A stretch of DNA of 64,000 nt from Salinilacihabitans rarus (GTDB lineage Archaea > Halobacteriota > Halobacteria > Halobacteriales > Natrialbaceae). Each line of letters begins with the position of its first letter. Position 1 is the first letter of the stretch. The notes below the pieces were generated by a model. That model saw only the letters and a list, made by a program, of their open reading frames with translations, had not been told where the DNA came from and did no database searches. A program made the translations under genes and the position numbers. Shown here piece after piece: positions 8,524 to 18,112 of this stretch. The stretch lies in assembly GCF_024296665.1 (NCBI RefSeq), contig NZ_CP100762.1, forward strand, positions 1,674,001 to 1,738,000, in the 5' to 3' direction.

Positions 8524-9762
8524 ATGACTGAGTACGTCATCATCGGCGACGGGATCTCGGGCAGTTCGGCCGCCGAGACGCTCCGGGAGGAGGACCCGGA
8601 GGGGTCGATCACCGTCATCACCGATGAGGGGGAGCCCCTCTACAATCGAATCCTGATCAAAGAGCACGCGAAGGGGAAACTCCCGGAGGCGCCCATCTCC
8701 ATCCACGAGGAGGAGTGGTACGACGAGCGCGACATCGACCTCTCGCTCGACACCCACGTCACCCGGATCGACACCGACGAGAAGGTCGTCCACACCCACG
8801 AGGGCGAGGACATCGGCTACGACAAACTCCTGATCGCCACCGGCGGCACCCCCACACAGCTTCCGGTCCCCAACAGCGACGCCGACGGCATCCACCACTT
8901 CTGGACGTTTCAGGACGCCCGGAAGATCCGCGAGGCGGCCGAGGGCTCCGACCGGGCGGTCATCGTCGGCGCGGGCCTGCTCGGGATCGACTTCGCGGCG
9001 GTCTGTGGCGCACAGGACATCGAGGGCAAGTACCTGATGCGCGGCGACCGCTGGTGGCGCTACGCGCTCTCGGCCGACGGCGCCGAGATCATGCACGAGG
9101 GCATGCGCTCGAAGGGCGTCGAACCGGTCTTCGAGAGCGGCGTCGACGAGTTCGAGGTCGACGACGACGGCCACGTGACGGCCGCGGTCGACCCCAACGG
9201 CGACCGCTACGAGTGTGACTGGGCCGGCGTCGCCATCGGCCTGACGTTCAACACCGAGTTCCTCCGCGACAGCGACGTCGAGCAGAACAACGGCATCGTC
9301 GTCGACGAGTACATGCAGACCAGCGTCGAGGACGTCTACGCGGCCGGCGACATCACCCGCTTCTACGACGTGTTGCTCGGCGAGCAGGCCCAGAACGGCT
9401 CGTGGGGCTCCGCGAAGGAACAGGGCCGCGTCGCCGGCGTCAACATGGCCGCCGACGACGAGGCCGAGCCCTTCGAGTGGGTCTCCTCGTACTCGATCAC
9501 TCACTTCGACTTCCCCTTCCTCTCCTTTGGCCACCCGACGCTGGGCGACGACCACGCCGAGCGCAAGTACTCCGACACCGAGTGGCGCCGCATCGCCTTC
9601 AAGGACGGCAAGATCGTCGGCGGCGTCCTCATCGGCGACCTCTCGCCCCAGAGCAAGTTCAAGCAACTGATGCGCGAGGGCCGCGTCGTCGCCGACCAGA
9701 AGGAGGTCCTGCTCGAGAAGTCGGTCGACCTCGACGAACTCGCGCCGACCCAGGAACAGTAA
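8524..9762 (+). CDS. NAD(P)/FAD-dependent oxidoreductase
   Basis: 412 residues. An N-terminal FAD-binding GDGISGSSAAE motif (residues 8-18), a second dinucleotide fold VIVGAGLLGIDFAA (~140-153) and the late FAD motif VYAAGDITR (~275-283) make it a two-dinucleotide-fold flavoprotein of the ferredoxin reductase/NirB N-terminal/rubredoxin reductase group. No redox-active CxxC is present, so it should pass electrons to a protein or small-molecule partner that is not encoded nearby. The typical C-terminal FSFGH-like aromatic stretch (FPFLSFGHP) is visible. Monocistronic; TTTAACC some 32 bases before the start is a plausible TATA element. Confidence 0.85.
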   Translation: MTEYVIIGDGISGSSAAETLREEDPEGSITVITDEGEPLYNRILIKEHAKGKLPEAPISIHEEEWYDERDIDLSLDTHVTRIDTDEKVVHTHEGEDIGYDKLLIATGGTPTQLPVPNSDADGIHHFWTFQDARKIREAAEGSDRAVIVGAGLLGIDFAAVCGAQDIEGKYLMRGDRWWRYALSADGAEIMHEGMRSKGVEPVFESGVDEFEVDDDGHVTAAVDPNGDRYECDWAGVAIGLTFNTEFLRDSDVEQNNGIVVDEYMQTSVEDVYAAGDITRFYDVLLGEQAQNGSWGSAKEQGRVAGVNMAADDEAEPFEWVSSYSITHFDFPFLSFGHPTLGDDHAERKYSDTEWRRIAFKDGKIVGGVLIGDLSPQSKFKQLMREGRVVADQKEVLLEKSVDLDELAPTQEQ

Positions 9763-10068
9763 CGTTCTTCTCCCGCGGTATCCCAGCCCCGAGGTCCCGT
9801 CCCGACGCGCGGACGTTCGCGTGTTCGCTCGACGTACTCGTCCCATCGGTCTCGCGTGCTCGTCTTCACCCGTTCCTGCCCTGCCGTGGTCCACTCCGCC
9901 GCGTCGCGCGGCCCGTCGTCCCGACCCGTCCAGCGGCGCCTCCGCTCCCGACGCGACGGTTCGACCGCGCCCGTCGTCGCGGCGAGTATACACGAACGTG
10001 GATAGATAGACGGGAGGTGCAGACGGGAAACTTTAACTTACCCCTGTATCTATGCTCGACCGTCCAAC
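9763..10068. other. Intergenic, no gene seen
   Basis: 306 bases of GC-rich sequence without a credible reading frame. The last part holds GAAACTTTAACTTA (10027-10040), a TATA-like element about 30 bases before the permease start at 10069, so that transcript is probably leaderless or has a very short leader. No riboswitch-like structure was recognised. Confidence 0.6.
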
Positions 10069-11475
10069 ATGGGGGTCACAGAGTACTTCGAACTCGAAGC
10101 GCACGACACCGACGTCGGCACCGAGACGATCGCCGGCGTGACGACGTTCCTCGCGATGTCGTACATCATTCTGGTCAACCCGTTCATTCTGGCGAACGCG
10201 ATCGACGTTCCCGGCTACGACCTCGTCCCGACGGTCCAGATGATCGCCATCGCGACCATCCTCGCGTCGGCCGTCGCCATCTTCGTGATGGCCTTTTACG
10301 CCAACCGGCCGTTCGGGCTGGCGCCCGGGATGGGGCTGAACGCCTTCTTCGCGTTCACGGTCGTCCTCGGCATGGGGGTCCCGTGGCAGACGGCACTCGC
10401 CGCGGTGTTCGTCGAGGGGGTCATCTTCATCGCGATCACGGCGATCGGCGCGCGCGAGGCCATCATCCGGCTGTTTCCGGAACCCGTCAAGTTCGCCGTC
10501 GGCGCGGGGATCGGCATCTTCCTGCTGTTCATCGGCCTGCAGGAGATGGCGATCGTCACCGCCGACCCGGCGACGATGGTCGCGCTCGGCCCGATCGCGC
10601 AGTCGCCCGCGGCGCTGATCGCCCTCGCCGGCCTCCTCCTGACGCTCATGCTGTGGGCGCGGGGGGTCACCGGCGCGATCATCCTCGGCATCGTCGCGAC
10701 GACCGCGATGGGCTGGCTCGCCTACCTCGCGAACCTCGCGGCGCCCGCGGAGATCCTCCCGGAGGCGCTGCTCAACGAGGAGACGGGCGAACTCTCGTTC
10801 GCGGTCGTCACCTCGCCGCAGTACGACATCACGCCGCTGGTCGGCGCGTTCGTCGAGGGCCTGCGCGACGTCGACCCGGTGACGTTCGCGCTGGTCGTCT
10901 TCACGTTCTTCTTCGTCGACTTCTTCGACACCGCCGGGACGCTCATCGGCGTCTCGCAGTTCGGCGGCTTCCTCGACGAGGAGGGAAACCTGCCCGAGAT
11001 GGACAAGCCGCTGATGGCCGACGCCGTCGGCACCACGTTCGGCGCGATGGTCGGCACCTCGACGGTCACGACCTACATCGAGTCCTCGACCGGCGTCGAG
11101 GAGGGCGGCCGGACCGGCCTGACGGCGCTCGTCGTCGGCGTGCTCTTTCTCGTCTCGCTCGTCGCGATCCCGCTGATCGCCATGATCCCCGCGTACGCCT
11201 CGTTCATCGCACTGGTCGTCGTCGGGATCATCATGCTTCAGGGCGTCCTCGACATCGACTGGCACGACCCGGCGTGGGCGGTCTCCGGCGGCCTGACGAT
11301 CACCGTCATGCCGCTGACCTACTCGATCGCCAACGGCCTCGCGGCCGGCATCATCGCCTACCCGCTGATCAAGGCCGCCACCGGCGACTTCGAGGACGTC
11401 AGCCCCGGCCAGTGGGTGATCGCCGCCGCACTCGTCGGCTACTTCTACGTCTACACGAGCGGCATGCTCGGCTAG
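10069..11475 (+). CDS. NCS2 (AzgA/PbuG-type) nucleobase permease
   Basis: 468 residues, polytopic with ~12-14 hydrophobic segments. It starts YFELEAHDTDVGTETIAGVTTFLAMSYI, which is the signature opening of AzgA/PbuG adenine/guanine/hypoxanthine:H+ symporters. Other family marks: NRPFGLAPGMGLNAFFAF (TM3 region, residues ~80-97), FFFVDFFDTAGTLIGV (~275-290) and GTSTVTTYIESSTGVEEGGRTGL (~325-347), the substrate/H+ path residues of the group. The exact purine taken up is not determined by sequence. Confidence 0.92.
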   Translation: MGVTEYFELEAHDTDVGTETIAGVTTFLAMSYIILVNPFILANAIDVPGYDLVPTVQMIAIATILASAVAIFVMAFYANRPFGLAPGMGLNAFFAFTVVLGMGVPWQTALAAVFVEGVIFIAITAIGAREAIIRLFPEPVKFAVGAGIGIFLLFIGLQEMAIVTADPATMVALGPIAQSPAALIALAGLLLTLMLWARGVTGAIILGIVATTAMGWLAYLANLAAPAEILPEALLNEETGELSFAVVTSPQYDITPLVGAFVEGLRDVDPVTFALVVFTFFFVDFFDTAGTLIGVSQFGGFLDEEGNLPEMDKPLMADAVGTTFGAMVGTSTVTTYIESSTGVEEGGRTGLTALVVGVLFLVSLVAIPLIAMIPAYASFIALVVVGIIMLQGVLDIDWHDPAWAVSGGLTITVMPLTYSIANGLAAGIIAYPLIKAATGDFEDVSPGQWVIAAALVGYFYVYTSGMLG

Positions 11476-11523
11476 CGCGGCGGGATCGCCGCGCTCTTAC
11501 GTTCGAACCCGCTAGCGACGGCC

Positions 11524-11769
11524 ATGGGAACGATCACGTTCTACGAACTGCCCGGCTGTCCGTACTGCGCGAAGGTCCGGTCGAAACTCGAGGAACTCGA
11601 CCTCGAGTTCGAGACCGTCGAAGTCCCCGCGGCCCACGCCCAGCGCACCGAAGTCGAGGAGGTCAGCGGCCAGACCGGCGTTCCCGTCATCGTCGACGAG
11701 GACCACGGCGTCGAGGGGATGGCCGAGAGCGCCCACATCGTCGCCTACCTCGAGGAGACCTACGCCTGA
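11524..11769 (+). CDS. Glutaredoxin-like protein (GST N-terminal fold)
   Basis: 81 residues, one thioredoxin-fold domain. Active site CPYC at residues 12-15 (LPGCPYCAKV), cis-proline in TGVPVIV and a final MAESAHIVAYLEE helix as in glutaredoxins and GST N-terminal domains. Halobacteria use gamma-glutamylcysteine rather than glutathione, so the natural thiol partner would be that or a protein disulfide. Short, soluble, self-standing gene between the permease and the V4R-like gene. Confidence 0.9.
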   Translation: MGTITFYELPGCPYCAKVRSKLEELDLEFETVEVPAAHAQRTEVEEVSGQTGVPVIVDEDHGVEGMAESAHIVAYLEETYA

Positions 11770-11819
11770 CCCCGGCAGTCGCAACACATTAGTGAGGCGA
11801 AGATAACCGATCTACCGAT

Positions 11820-12479
11820 ATGGAGATCGGTAATCATATCTCGGCCGTCAGAAACTGGATCCTGAATCTCGTCCGTGACACGGACGACGATACGGCGTCG
11901 GCCACCGAGGACCCGGCCGTGATCGACCGCACCGGGTTCGACGGCTCGCTCGACGGCGCGGAGGTGATCGGTCGGAGCCCCCTGTCGTACATCGCGGCGA
12001 GCGAGTCGGTTTCGCCGATGATGGGGAAACACACCACGCACAAACTCGCCTCATACGGCCTCGACGACATCGACCCCGACGAGTGGTACCCGCTCCGGGC
12101 GCCGCTGGCCATGCTGTTCGAGATGCGCGAGGAGTACGGCGAGGGCAGCATGCAGAACATGGGCCAGAACATCCCGGAGCACGTCGAGTTCCCGCCGGAC
12201 ATCTCCACCGTCGAGGAGGCGTTGCACTCGATCGACGACGCCTACCACCACAACCACCGCGGCGGCGAGATCGGCTTCTACGAGTTCCGCGAGGAGGGGC
12301 CCGGCGAGGGGATCATGGTCTGTGAGGATCCGTACCCCTGCGAACTGGATCAGGGGCTGATCAAGGGCGTCGCCGCGAAGTTCGCCGACAGCCCCGTACA
12401 GGTCGAGGAGGTCGGCGACCGGTGCCGGGCCGAGGGCGGCGGGCGCTGTGAGTACCGGGTCGACTGGATCGAAGCGTAG
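11820..12479 (+). CDS. V4R / haem-NO-binding-like sensory domain protein
   Basis: 219 residues, acidic, soluble. The C-terminal RCRAEGGGRCEYRVDW (residues ~201-216) with its paired cysteines is the ending seen in V4R and HNOB-like ligand-binding domains, and the middle (FEMREEYGEGSMQNMGQNIPEH) fits the helical part of such a domain. The histidine-rich SIDDAYHHNHRGGEIGF stretch could bind metal or haem. No output domain is attached. I am confident of the general fold type only; ligand unknown. Translation start at 11820 fits a TATA-like CGAAGATAACC 30 bases upstream. Confidence 0.55.
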   Translation: MEIGNHISAVRNWILNLVRDTDDDTASATEDPAVIDRTGFDGSLDGAEVIGRSPLSYIAASESVSPMMGKHTTHKLASYGLDDIDPDEWYPLRAPLAMLFEMREEYGEGSMQNMGQNIPEHVEFPPDISTVEEALHSIDDAYHHNHRGGEIGFYEFREEGPGEGIMVCEDPYPCELDQGLIKGVAAKFADSPVQVEEVGDRCRAEGGGRCEYRVDWIEA

Positions 12480-12491
12480 GCGCCGGCCCGC

Positions 12492-14003
12492 TCAGTAGGG
12501 GTACTCCCGGGGCTCGCGCTGGACGGAGATCCACTTCACGGTCGTCAGCGTCTCGAGGATCCACTCGTCGTTGTACCGGCCCATCCCGGAGGCGCCGACG
12601 CCGCCGAACGCGACGTGCGGTTCGTCGTTCAGCGGCTGGTCGTTGATGTGGACCATCCCCGTCTCCATGGCGTCGGCCACGTCCCGCGCCCGCGAGAGGT
12701 CCGTCGAGTGGACTGATCCGGAGAGGCCGTACTCGGTGTCGTTGGCCAGCCGCACCGCCTCCTCGTCCGTCTCGAACGGGATGACCGGCGCGACCGGGCC
12801 GAAGTGTTCGTTCGCGGCCACCGGCATCTCGTTGGTCACGTCCGACAGCACCGTCGGCTCGACGAACAGGTCGTCGTAGTCGCCGCCGGCCTCGACGGTC
12901 GCGCCGGCCGCGACGCTCTCCTCGATCAGGCCGACGATCTTGTCCCGCTGGGATTCGTTGATCACCGGCCCCACGAGGGTCCCCTCTTCGAGGGGGTCGC
13001 CGATCGGGAGGGCCCCCGCGCGGTCGGCAAGCGCCGTGACGTACTCGTCGTACAGCGACTCGTGGACGAGGTGGCGGTTGATCGAGATGCACTCCTGTCC
13101 CTGGTGGGTAAACGAGCCGAACGCGCCGGCGTCGACGGCCCGTTCGAGGTCGGCGTCCGACAGCACGACGTGGGCGTTGTTGCCGCCGAGTTCCAGCGCC
13201 GGCTCCGTGAACTGGCCGACCGCGCGCTCGCCCACCCGGCGGCCGACCTCCGAGGAGCCGGTAAAGGACATCACCGACGGGGTGGGGTGCGCGGAGAAGT
13301 GATCGCCGATCTCGTCGCCGTAGCCGGGGACGACGTTCAACACGCCGTCCGGGAGGCCGGCCGCCTCGAACAGCGCCGCGAGCACGAGTCCGCCGGTCAG
13401 CGGGGTGTTCTCGTCGGGCTTGAGCACCACGCCGTTGCCCAGCGCGATCGCGGGCGCGACGACCCGGCTCGAGAGGTACAGCGGGAAGTTCCACGGGGTG
13501 ATCACCCCGACGACCCCCGCCGGTTCGCGCACGAGCAGGTTCTCCTTGCCGGGAGTGACCGACTCCGCCCGTCGCCCCCCGTCGCGCATCGCGAGGCCGG
13601 CGCCGACCTCCATCGTCCCCTGGGCTAGCTGGGTCTCGAACTGCGCTTTGAGGTCGACGCCCCCACACTCGACGGCGAACAGCGTCGCGAGGTCGTCGGC
13701 GTACTCCTCGATCAGCCGACAGGCCCGGGAGACGACCGCCGCGCGCTCCTGCGGGGGCCGCTCGGCCCACGCGTCCTGTGCGCGCTCGGCGACCGCCATC
13801 GCCTCGTCGACGTCGGCCTCGGTACCCGACGGGACCGACGTGATGGGCTCCCGCGTCGCGGGGTTCTCGACGGGAATCTCCTCGCGCTCGCCCGCGGGGA
13901 CCCACTCGCCGTCGAGGTACAGGGCGTTCCACCCGTCCTCCGGCGCGATGTCGAGGTCGTCGACGCTCTCTACTTCGGTGACGCCCGATTCGGGTTCCGA
14001 CAT
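12492..14003 (-). CDS. Aldehyde dehydrogenase family protein
   Basis: 503 residues, full length for the NAD(P)-dependent aldehyde dehydrogenase superfamily. Catalytic residues: Asn172 (PWNFP), Glu271 (ELGGNN) and the nucleophile Cys305 (QGQECISI). The dinucleotide-binding FTGSSEVGRRVGE is at 248-260. The QGQECISINRHLV context resembles benzaldehyde/vanillin-type dehydrogenases, but haloarchaeal paralogues of several substrate classes share it, so the substrate is open. Encoded alone, convergent with the V4R-like gene. Confidence 0.92.
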   Translation of the reverse strand: MSEPESGVTEVESVDDLDIAPEDGWNALYLDGEWVPAGEREEIPVENPATREPITSVPSGTEADVDEAMAVAERAQDAWAERPPQERAAVVSRACRLIEEYADDLATLFAVECGGVDLKAQFETQLAQGTMEVGAGLAMRDGGRRAESVTPGKENLLVREPAGVVGVITPWNFPLYLSSRVVAPAIALGNGVVLKPDENTPLTGGLVLAALFEAAGLPDGVLNVVPGYGDEIGDHFSAHPTPSVMSFTGSSEVGRRVGERAVGQFTEPALELGGNNAHVVLSDADLERAVDAGAFGSFTHQGQECISINRHLVHESLYDEYVTALADRAGALPIGDPLEEGTLVGPVINESQRDKIVGLIEESVAAGATVEAGGDYDDLFVEPTVLSDVTNEMPVAANEHFGPVAPVIPFETDEEAVRLANDTEYGLSGSVHSTDLSRARDVADAMETGMVHINDQPLNDEPHVAFGGVGASGMGRYNDEWILETLTTVKWISVQREPREYPY

Positions 14004-14090
14004 GGCCCTACCTTCAGACGAAGCGGATTTATTCGTTTGGTTGTACGAAGGCGTGGCCGGGAAAACAAACGGCGCGGGCGCGGGGCCGAC

Positions 14091-15059
14091 TCAGGCGGCC
14101 TCCTCGCGCTCGGCGCGCTCGCGGATGACCTCGCGAAGCTGTTCGCCGTCGCGGACGTCGGCCAGTTCCTCGCGCTCGATCAGCGCGGTGCCGTCGATGG
14201 CGTCGCGCTTCGCGCGGTCGACGACGTAGACCGAACGGGTGTGGGTGATCCGGCCGATGGAGCTCATGATGCGGGCGCGCTTCTCGGCGGCTTTCGTGAG
14301 TTCGGAGTGGCCCGTGAGGACGACGTCGTCTTTGCCCCCCTCGTTCTCGCTGACGGCCTTGAACGGCGAGCGCAGCGTCGGGTGGACGCTGTAGCCCGCG
14401 CGGCTGAGCACGGCGACGACCTGCTGGTCGTCGGGGTCGGCGGCGGGGTCCTCCGGGGTCGCCTCGCTCTCGTGGACCTCGTCGGCCCCTTCGAGGACGT
14501 CCACCGGACTCGTCAGCGGCGCGTCGAACAGCTCCTCCAGGGCCATCGCCACCTCGATGGAGGCGTTCATGCCGTCCTCGTACTTCGAGACGGTCCGCCG
14601 GGAGACGCCCAGTTCGTTCGCCAGTCGGCCGAGGCTCCAGTCGCGGGCCTCGCGCTCGTCGGCCAGCAGGTCGCCGTCGATGTTGACGTACAGCCCGCCG
14701 GGCGCGGCGTAGATCAGCGGTGGCACCCCCTCGACGAACAGGTTGTACGCCGTGTCGGGGCTGAGGACGGGGACGCCGTGTCGGAAGTAGACCACGTCCG
14801 GCTTGAGGTCCTCGTCGCGGCTGCGCAGGCCGATCACCAGCGGCGTCGCTTCGAGGTAGGTGCCGAGGCGGCGCATCTCGTGGCCGGTCTCCTCGTTGAA
14901 CGCGTCGATGTTGCCGAGAATCTTCACGAGGAGGAGGTCCTCGCCGCGGCGCGCGGCGACGTCGAAGCTCTTCGGTCGGATCGCACACCGGTCGCTCACC
15001 GTGAAACCCGCGTCTTCGAGCATCGCGGTGACGTTACCGACCAGTGCGGACCGGGACAT
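14091..15059 (-). CDS. Haloarchaeal HTH-type transcriptional regulator
   Basis: 322 residues. It begins with an endonuclease-like N-terminal domain ([34 protein letters not shown], with [10 protein letters not shown]), followed by a Cro/C1-type helix-turn-helix at ~183-215 ([18 protein letters not shown]) and a C-terminal half ending in a variable part. This is the conserved archaeal 'putative HTH-type transcriptional regulatory protein' family. Targets unknown. A TATA element on the reverse strand at 15082-15090 is about 26 bases before the ATG, so the mRNA should be leaderless. Confidence 0.88.
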   Translation of the reverse strand: MSRSALVGNVTAMLEDAGFTVSDRCAIRPKSFDVAARRGEDLLLVKILGNIDAFNEETGHEMRRLGTYLEATPLVIGLRSRDEDLKPDVVYFRHGVPVLSPDTAYNLFVEGVPPLIYAAPGGLYVNIDGDLLADEREARDWSLGRLANELGVSRRTVSKYEDGMNASIEVAMALEELFDAPLTSPVDVLEGADEVHESEATPEDPAADPDDQQVVAVLSRAGYSVHPTLRSPFKAVSENEGGKDDVVLTGHSELTKAAEKRARIMSSIGRITHTRSVYVVDRAKRDAIDGTALIEREELADVRDGEQLREVIRERAEREEAA

Positions 15060-15081
15060 AAGGGATTGTAAGTGACTCCAC

Positions 15082-15090
15082 CTATATGAG
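15082..15090 (-). promoter_or_regulatory. TATA box of the HTH regulator
   Basis: CTCATATAGG on the reverse strand, centred about 26 bases before the ATG at 15059, which predicts leaderless transcription. Confidence 0.55.
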
Positions 15091-15147
15091 ATTTTCTCCC
15101 GTTACGTCGCGGTTGCGTCGGGCGATTCTCCGCCGCGGCGGGGACAT

Positions 15148-15158
15148 ACTTATATAGG
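15148..15158 (+). promoter_or_regulatory. TATA box of the GMC dehydrogenase operon
   Basis: ACTTATATAGG at 15148-15158 on the forward strand, about 95 bases before the ATG at 15251. The predicted transcript starts near 15183 and would have a leader of roughly 70 bases, unusual beside the many leaderless genes here. Confidence 0.55.
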
Positions 15159-15250
15159 GCTCCGGCGCGACCCCGGAATTCGACACGGCTCCGCGTCCGT
15201 CCGCGGCGCTCGTGCGCAAGGGTGTGCGTTACCCGCCCCACCGGTGTCCG

Positions 15251-16306
15251 ATGGGTATGCCACGGGAGGACGACCCACGGCTCGACTTCACGCGAGACGT
15301 ATCGAGACGCCAGGCGATGCGCGTCGGCGGGGGACTCGCCGTCTTCGGTATCGCGGCGCCCGGCGAGGCGTTCGACGCCGACCGGTTCGACGTCACGCCG
15401 CTGGCGGAGATACAGGAGGTCGAACTCGACGAGCAGGGCCTCGAGTACTTCACGATCCGGCAGGCCCGCGTGGTCCACGACCTGACGGCGCGGATCTACC
15501 CCTCCGACGAGACCGGCCCGGGCGCGCCGGAGGCCGGCGTCGTCTACTTCATCGACTCGCAGTTGAACTCGGCGTGGGGACGGGGCGAGCGGTGGTACAT
15601 GGAGGGACCGTTCGCCGGGAAGGACCCGACCGACCCGTTCGAGGACGACGCGGAGGAACCAGCGGACGTCGACCCGGAGACGGAGGTCCCCTGGGCCGAA
15701 CAGAACCCCTCGGAGACCCAGGGCTGGCAGTACGCGCTCGCGCCGAACGAGGCGTACGATCAGGCGATCGCGGCCATCGAGTCGTTCGTCCAGCAGGAGT
15801 ACGACGCGGATTCGTTCGCGAACCTCGAAGGGGGCGAACAGGACGAGGTGGTCGCCCTCCTCGAGGAGGGGATGGTCGAGACGTTCGAGGAGACGAACGT
15901 CGATCCGGACGGCTTCTTCCTGCTGGTCCGCCAGAACACCCTCGAAGGGATGTTCTGTGACCCGACGTACGGCGGCAACCGCGAGATGGTCGGCTGGCGG
16001 CTGAAAGGGTTCCCCGGCACGCCCGGCGCGCTGGGTAGCTACCGCGGGCTGATACGGGAAGGCGAGTACGTCGAACCCGAGGAGGGCGACTACCGGAAAC
16101 TCGCCGACGACGTCGAGTCGCTCGGGATCGGCGACGAGAACGAGGGGCCGGCCACCGACCAGAGCGAGGAGGGCCACGCGCACGTCCACGACGCCGCCGA
16201 GGCGGACTACCCGAACGTCGTCGACGAGGCGGCCGCCCGCGGCGAGACCGAAGCCGAGGTCGAGAGCGTCGATCTCGACGACGTCGACGACGGGGGTGAG
16301 CGCTGA
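15251..16306 (+). CDS. Gluconate 2-dehydrogenase subunit 3-like protein
   Basis: 351 residues from ATG 15251 (a second in-frame ATG at 15257 is equally possible). An atypical Tat-like start (SRRQAMRVGGGLAVFGIAAPGEA, residues ~16-40, shown in parts) suggests export or piggy-back export. The middle (FTIRQARVVHDLTARIYPSDETGPGAPEAGV...FIDSQLN) is the gluconate_2dh3 domain, the small subunit that accompanies membrane-bound GMC sugar/alcohol dehydrogenases. The C-terminal 70 residues are a His/Asp/Glu-rich disordered tail. The stop overlaps the next start (TGATG), so both subunits are translated together. Confidence 0.88.
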   Translation: MGMPREDDPRLDFTRDVSRRQAMRVGGGLAVFGIAAPGEAFDADRFDVTPLAEIQEVELDEQGLEYFTIRQARVVHDLTARIYPSDETGPGAPEAGVVYFIDSQLNSAWGRGERWYMEGPFAGKDPTDPFEDDAEEPADVDPETEVPWAEQNPSETQGWQYALAPNEAYDQAIAAIESFVQQEYDADSFANLEGGEQDEVVALLEEGMVETFEETNVDPDGFFLLVRQNTLEGMFCDPTYGGNREMVGWRLKGFPGTPGALGSYRGLIREGEYVEPEEGDYRKLADDVESLGIGDENEGPATDQSEEGHAHVHDAAEADYPNVVDEAAARGETEAEVESVDLDDVDDGGER

Positions 16307-18069
16307 TGGTCCAGGAACTCGACCCCGTCGACGTGGTGACCGTCGGCGCCGGCTGGACCGGCGGCATCGTCGCGAAGGAACTCGCCCAGGCCGACTACGA
16401 CGTCGTCAGCCTCGAACGCGGCGGCGAGCGCGCCACGGAGGACTTCTTCACCGTCCACGACGAACTGGGGTACGCGCTGCGGTACAAACTGATGCAGGAC
16501 CTCTCGAAGGAGACGATCACCTTCCGCAACTCCGTCGACGAGGTCGCCCTGCCGATGCGCCGCTACGGCGCCTTCCTCCCCGGGAGCGGCGAGGGCGGCG
16601 CGGGCGTCCACTGGAACGGCCAGACGTGGCGCTTCCTCCCCTACGACTTCGAGATCCGTTCGCGAACGGTCGACGAGTACGGCGAGGAGAAGATCCCCGA
16701 GAACATGCAACTACAGGACTGGGGGATCAGCTACGAGGAACTCGAACCGTACTACGACACGTTCGAGTACACCGCCGGCATCGCCGGCGAGGCCGGCAAC
16801 GTCGAGGGCGAGACCCAGGACGGCGGCAACCCCTACGAGGGGCCCCGCGGGCGGGACTACCCGCTGCCGCCGATGGTCGAGACGCCGGTGCTCGGCCGGT
16901 TCAAGGAGGCGGCCGCGGCGCTGGGCTACGAGCCGTTCCAGGCGCCGTCGGCCAACCTCACCGAGTCGTACACCAACCCGGACGGCGTCCAGCAGGGCCA
17001 GTGCGAGTACTGCGGCTACTGCGAGCGGTTCGGCTGCGAGTGGGGCGCGAAGGCCTCGCCGATCACGACCGTCTTGCCGGCCGCCCGCGAGACGGGTAAC
17101 TTCGAACTCCGCACGCACGCCGACGTGGTCGACCTGCTGTACGACGAGGACGAGGGGGAGGTCTCCGGCGTCCGGTACGTCGACCGAAAGACCGACGAGG
17201 TGTACGAACAGCCCGCCGAGGTCGTCGCGCTGACGGCGTACGTGCTCAACAACGTCCGACTGCTGTTGCTGTCGGGGATCGGCGAGCCGTACGACCCCGA
17301 GACGGGCGAGGGCGTCGTCGGGAAAAATTACTGCTACCAGAACTTCGCCGCCAGCGCCCGCGGCTTCTTCGACGACGAGAACTGGAACCTCTACATGGGC
17401 GCCGGGGCGCTCGGCGCCTCGTTCGACGACCTCAACGGCGACAACTTCGACCACGCCGATCTGGACTTCCTCCACGGCGGCAACGTCGCCTGCAACCAGA
17501 CCGGCGACCGCCCGATCGCGAACAACCCCGTCCCCGAGGGGACGCCGTCGTGGGGTTCGGAGTTCAAAGCCCGGAGCGTCGAGTACTACCACAGTTCGGT
17601 CGCGGTCGCCTGTCAGGGCGCGGTGCTCCCGTTCCGGGAGAACTACCTCGACCTCGACCCCACCTACACCGACCAGTACGGCCGGCCGCTGTTGCGGATG
17701 ACGTTCGACTGGCGCGAGCAGGACCGCAACCTCGTCGAGCACGTCGGTCCCCAACTGGAGGAGGTCGTGCGGGAGATGGGCGCCGACACGGTCGACGCCA
17801 CCACGACGCTGGAGGGGAGCTTCGACATCGTCCCCTACCAGTCGACGCACAACACCGGCGGCGCGATCATGGGCGCCGACCCCGAGGCGTCGGTCGTCAA
17901 CGACTACCTCCAGTGCTGGGAGGCCGACAACCTGTTCGTCCCCGGCGCGTCGGCGTTCGCACACAACAGCGGCTACAACCCGACGGGAACCGTGGGCGCG
18001 CTCGCGTTCCGCGCCGCCGAGGGGATCGAGGAGTACCTCGAGGACCCCCGGCCGCTGGCGAGCGCCTAG
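16306..18069 (+). CDS. GMC family oxidoreductase, large subunit
   Basis: 587 residues. FAD-binding VTVGAGWTGGIVAKELAQ at ~11-28, the GMC substrate region SGEGGAGVHWNGQTWRFLP (~100-118) and the GMC_oxred_C domain with STHNTGGAIMG and HNSGYNPTGTVGALAFRAAEG (~505-570), where the His/Asn pair serves catalysis. A cysteine cluster (CEYCGYCERFGC, ~226-237) is typical of the gluconate/sorbitol dehydrogenase branch and may hold a [3Fe-4S]-type cluster. With the preceding subunit it forms a periplasm-facing sugar or alcohol dehydrogenase. The usual cytochrome subunit is not next to it, so the electron acceptor is unknown. Confidence 0.9.
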   Translation: MVQELDPVDVVTVGAGWTGGIVAKELAQADYDVVSLERGGERATEDFFTVHDELGYALRYKLMQDLSKETITFRNSVDEVALPMRRYGAFLPGSGEGGAGVHWNGQTWRFLPYDFEIRSRTVDEYGEEKIPENMQLQDWGISYEELEPYYDTFEYTAGIAGEAGNVEGETQDGGNPYEGPRGRDYPLPPMVETPVLGRFKEAAAALGYEPFQAPSANLTESYTNPDGVQQGQCEYCGYCERFGCEWGAKASPITTVLPAARETGNFELRTHADVVDLLYDEDEGEVSGVRYVDRKTDEVYEQPAEVVALTAYVLNNVRLLLLSGIGEPYDPETGEGVVGKNYCYQNFAASARGFFDDENWNLYMGAGALGASFDDLNGDNFDHADLDFLHGGNVACNQTGDRPIANNPVPEGTPSWGSEFKARSVEYYHSSVAVACQGAVLPFRENYLDLDPTYTDQYGRPLLRMTFDWREQDRNLVEHVGPQLEEVVREMGADTVDATTTLEGSFDIVPYQSTHNTGGAIMGADPEASVVNDYLQCWEADNLFVPGASAFAHNSGYNPTGTVGALAFRAAEGIEEYLEDPRPLASA

Positions 18070-18112
18070 GCGTCCGAAACCCGTTACTCCCTCCGGCCAC
18101 TACCCGACGGCG

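Noticed and set aside
9763-10068. Riboswitch before the purine permease
   Set aside because: No purine-riboswitch-like three-way junction sequence could be recognised, and such riboswitches are not known from Halobacteria.
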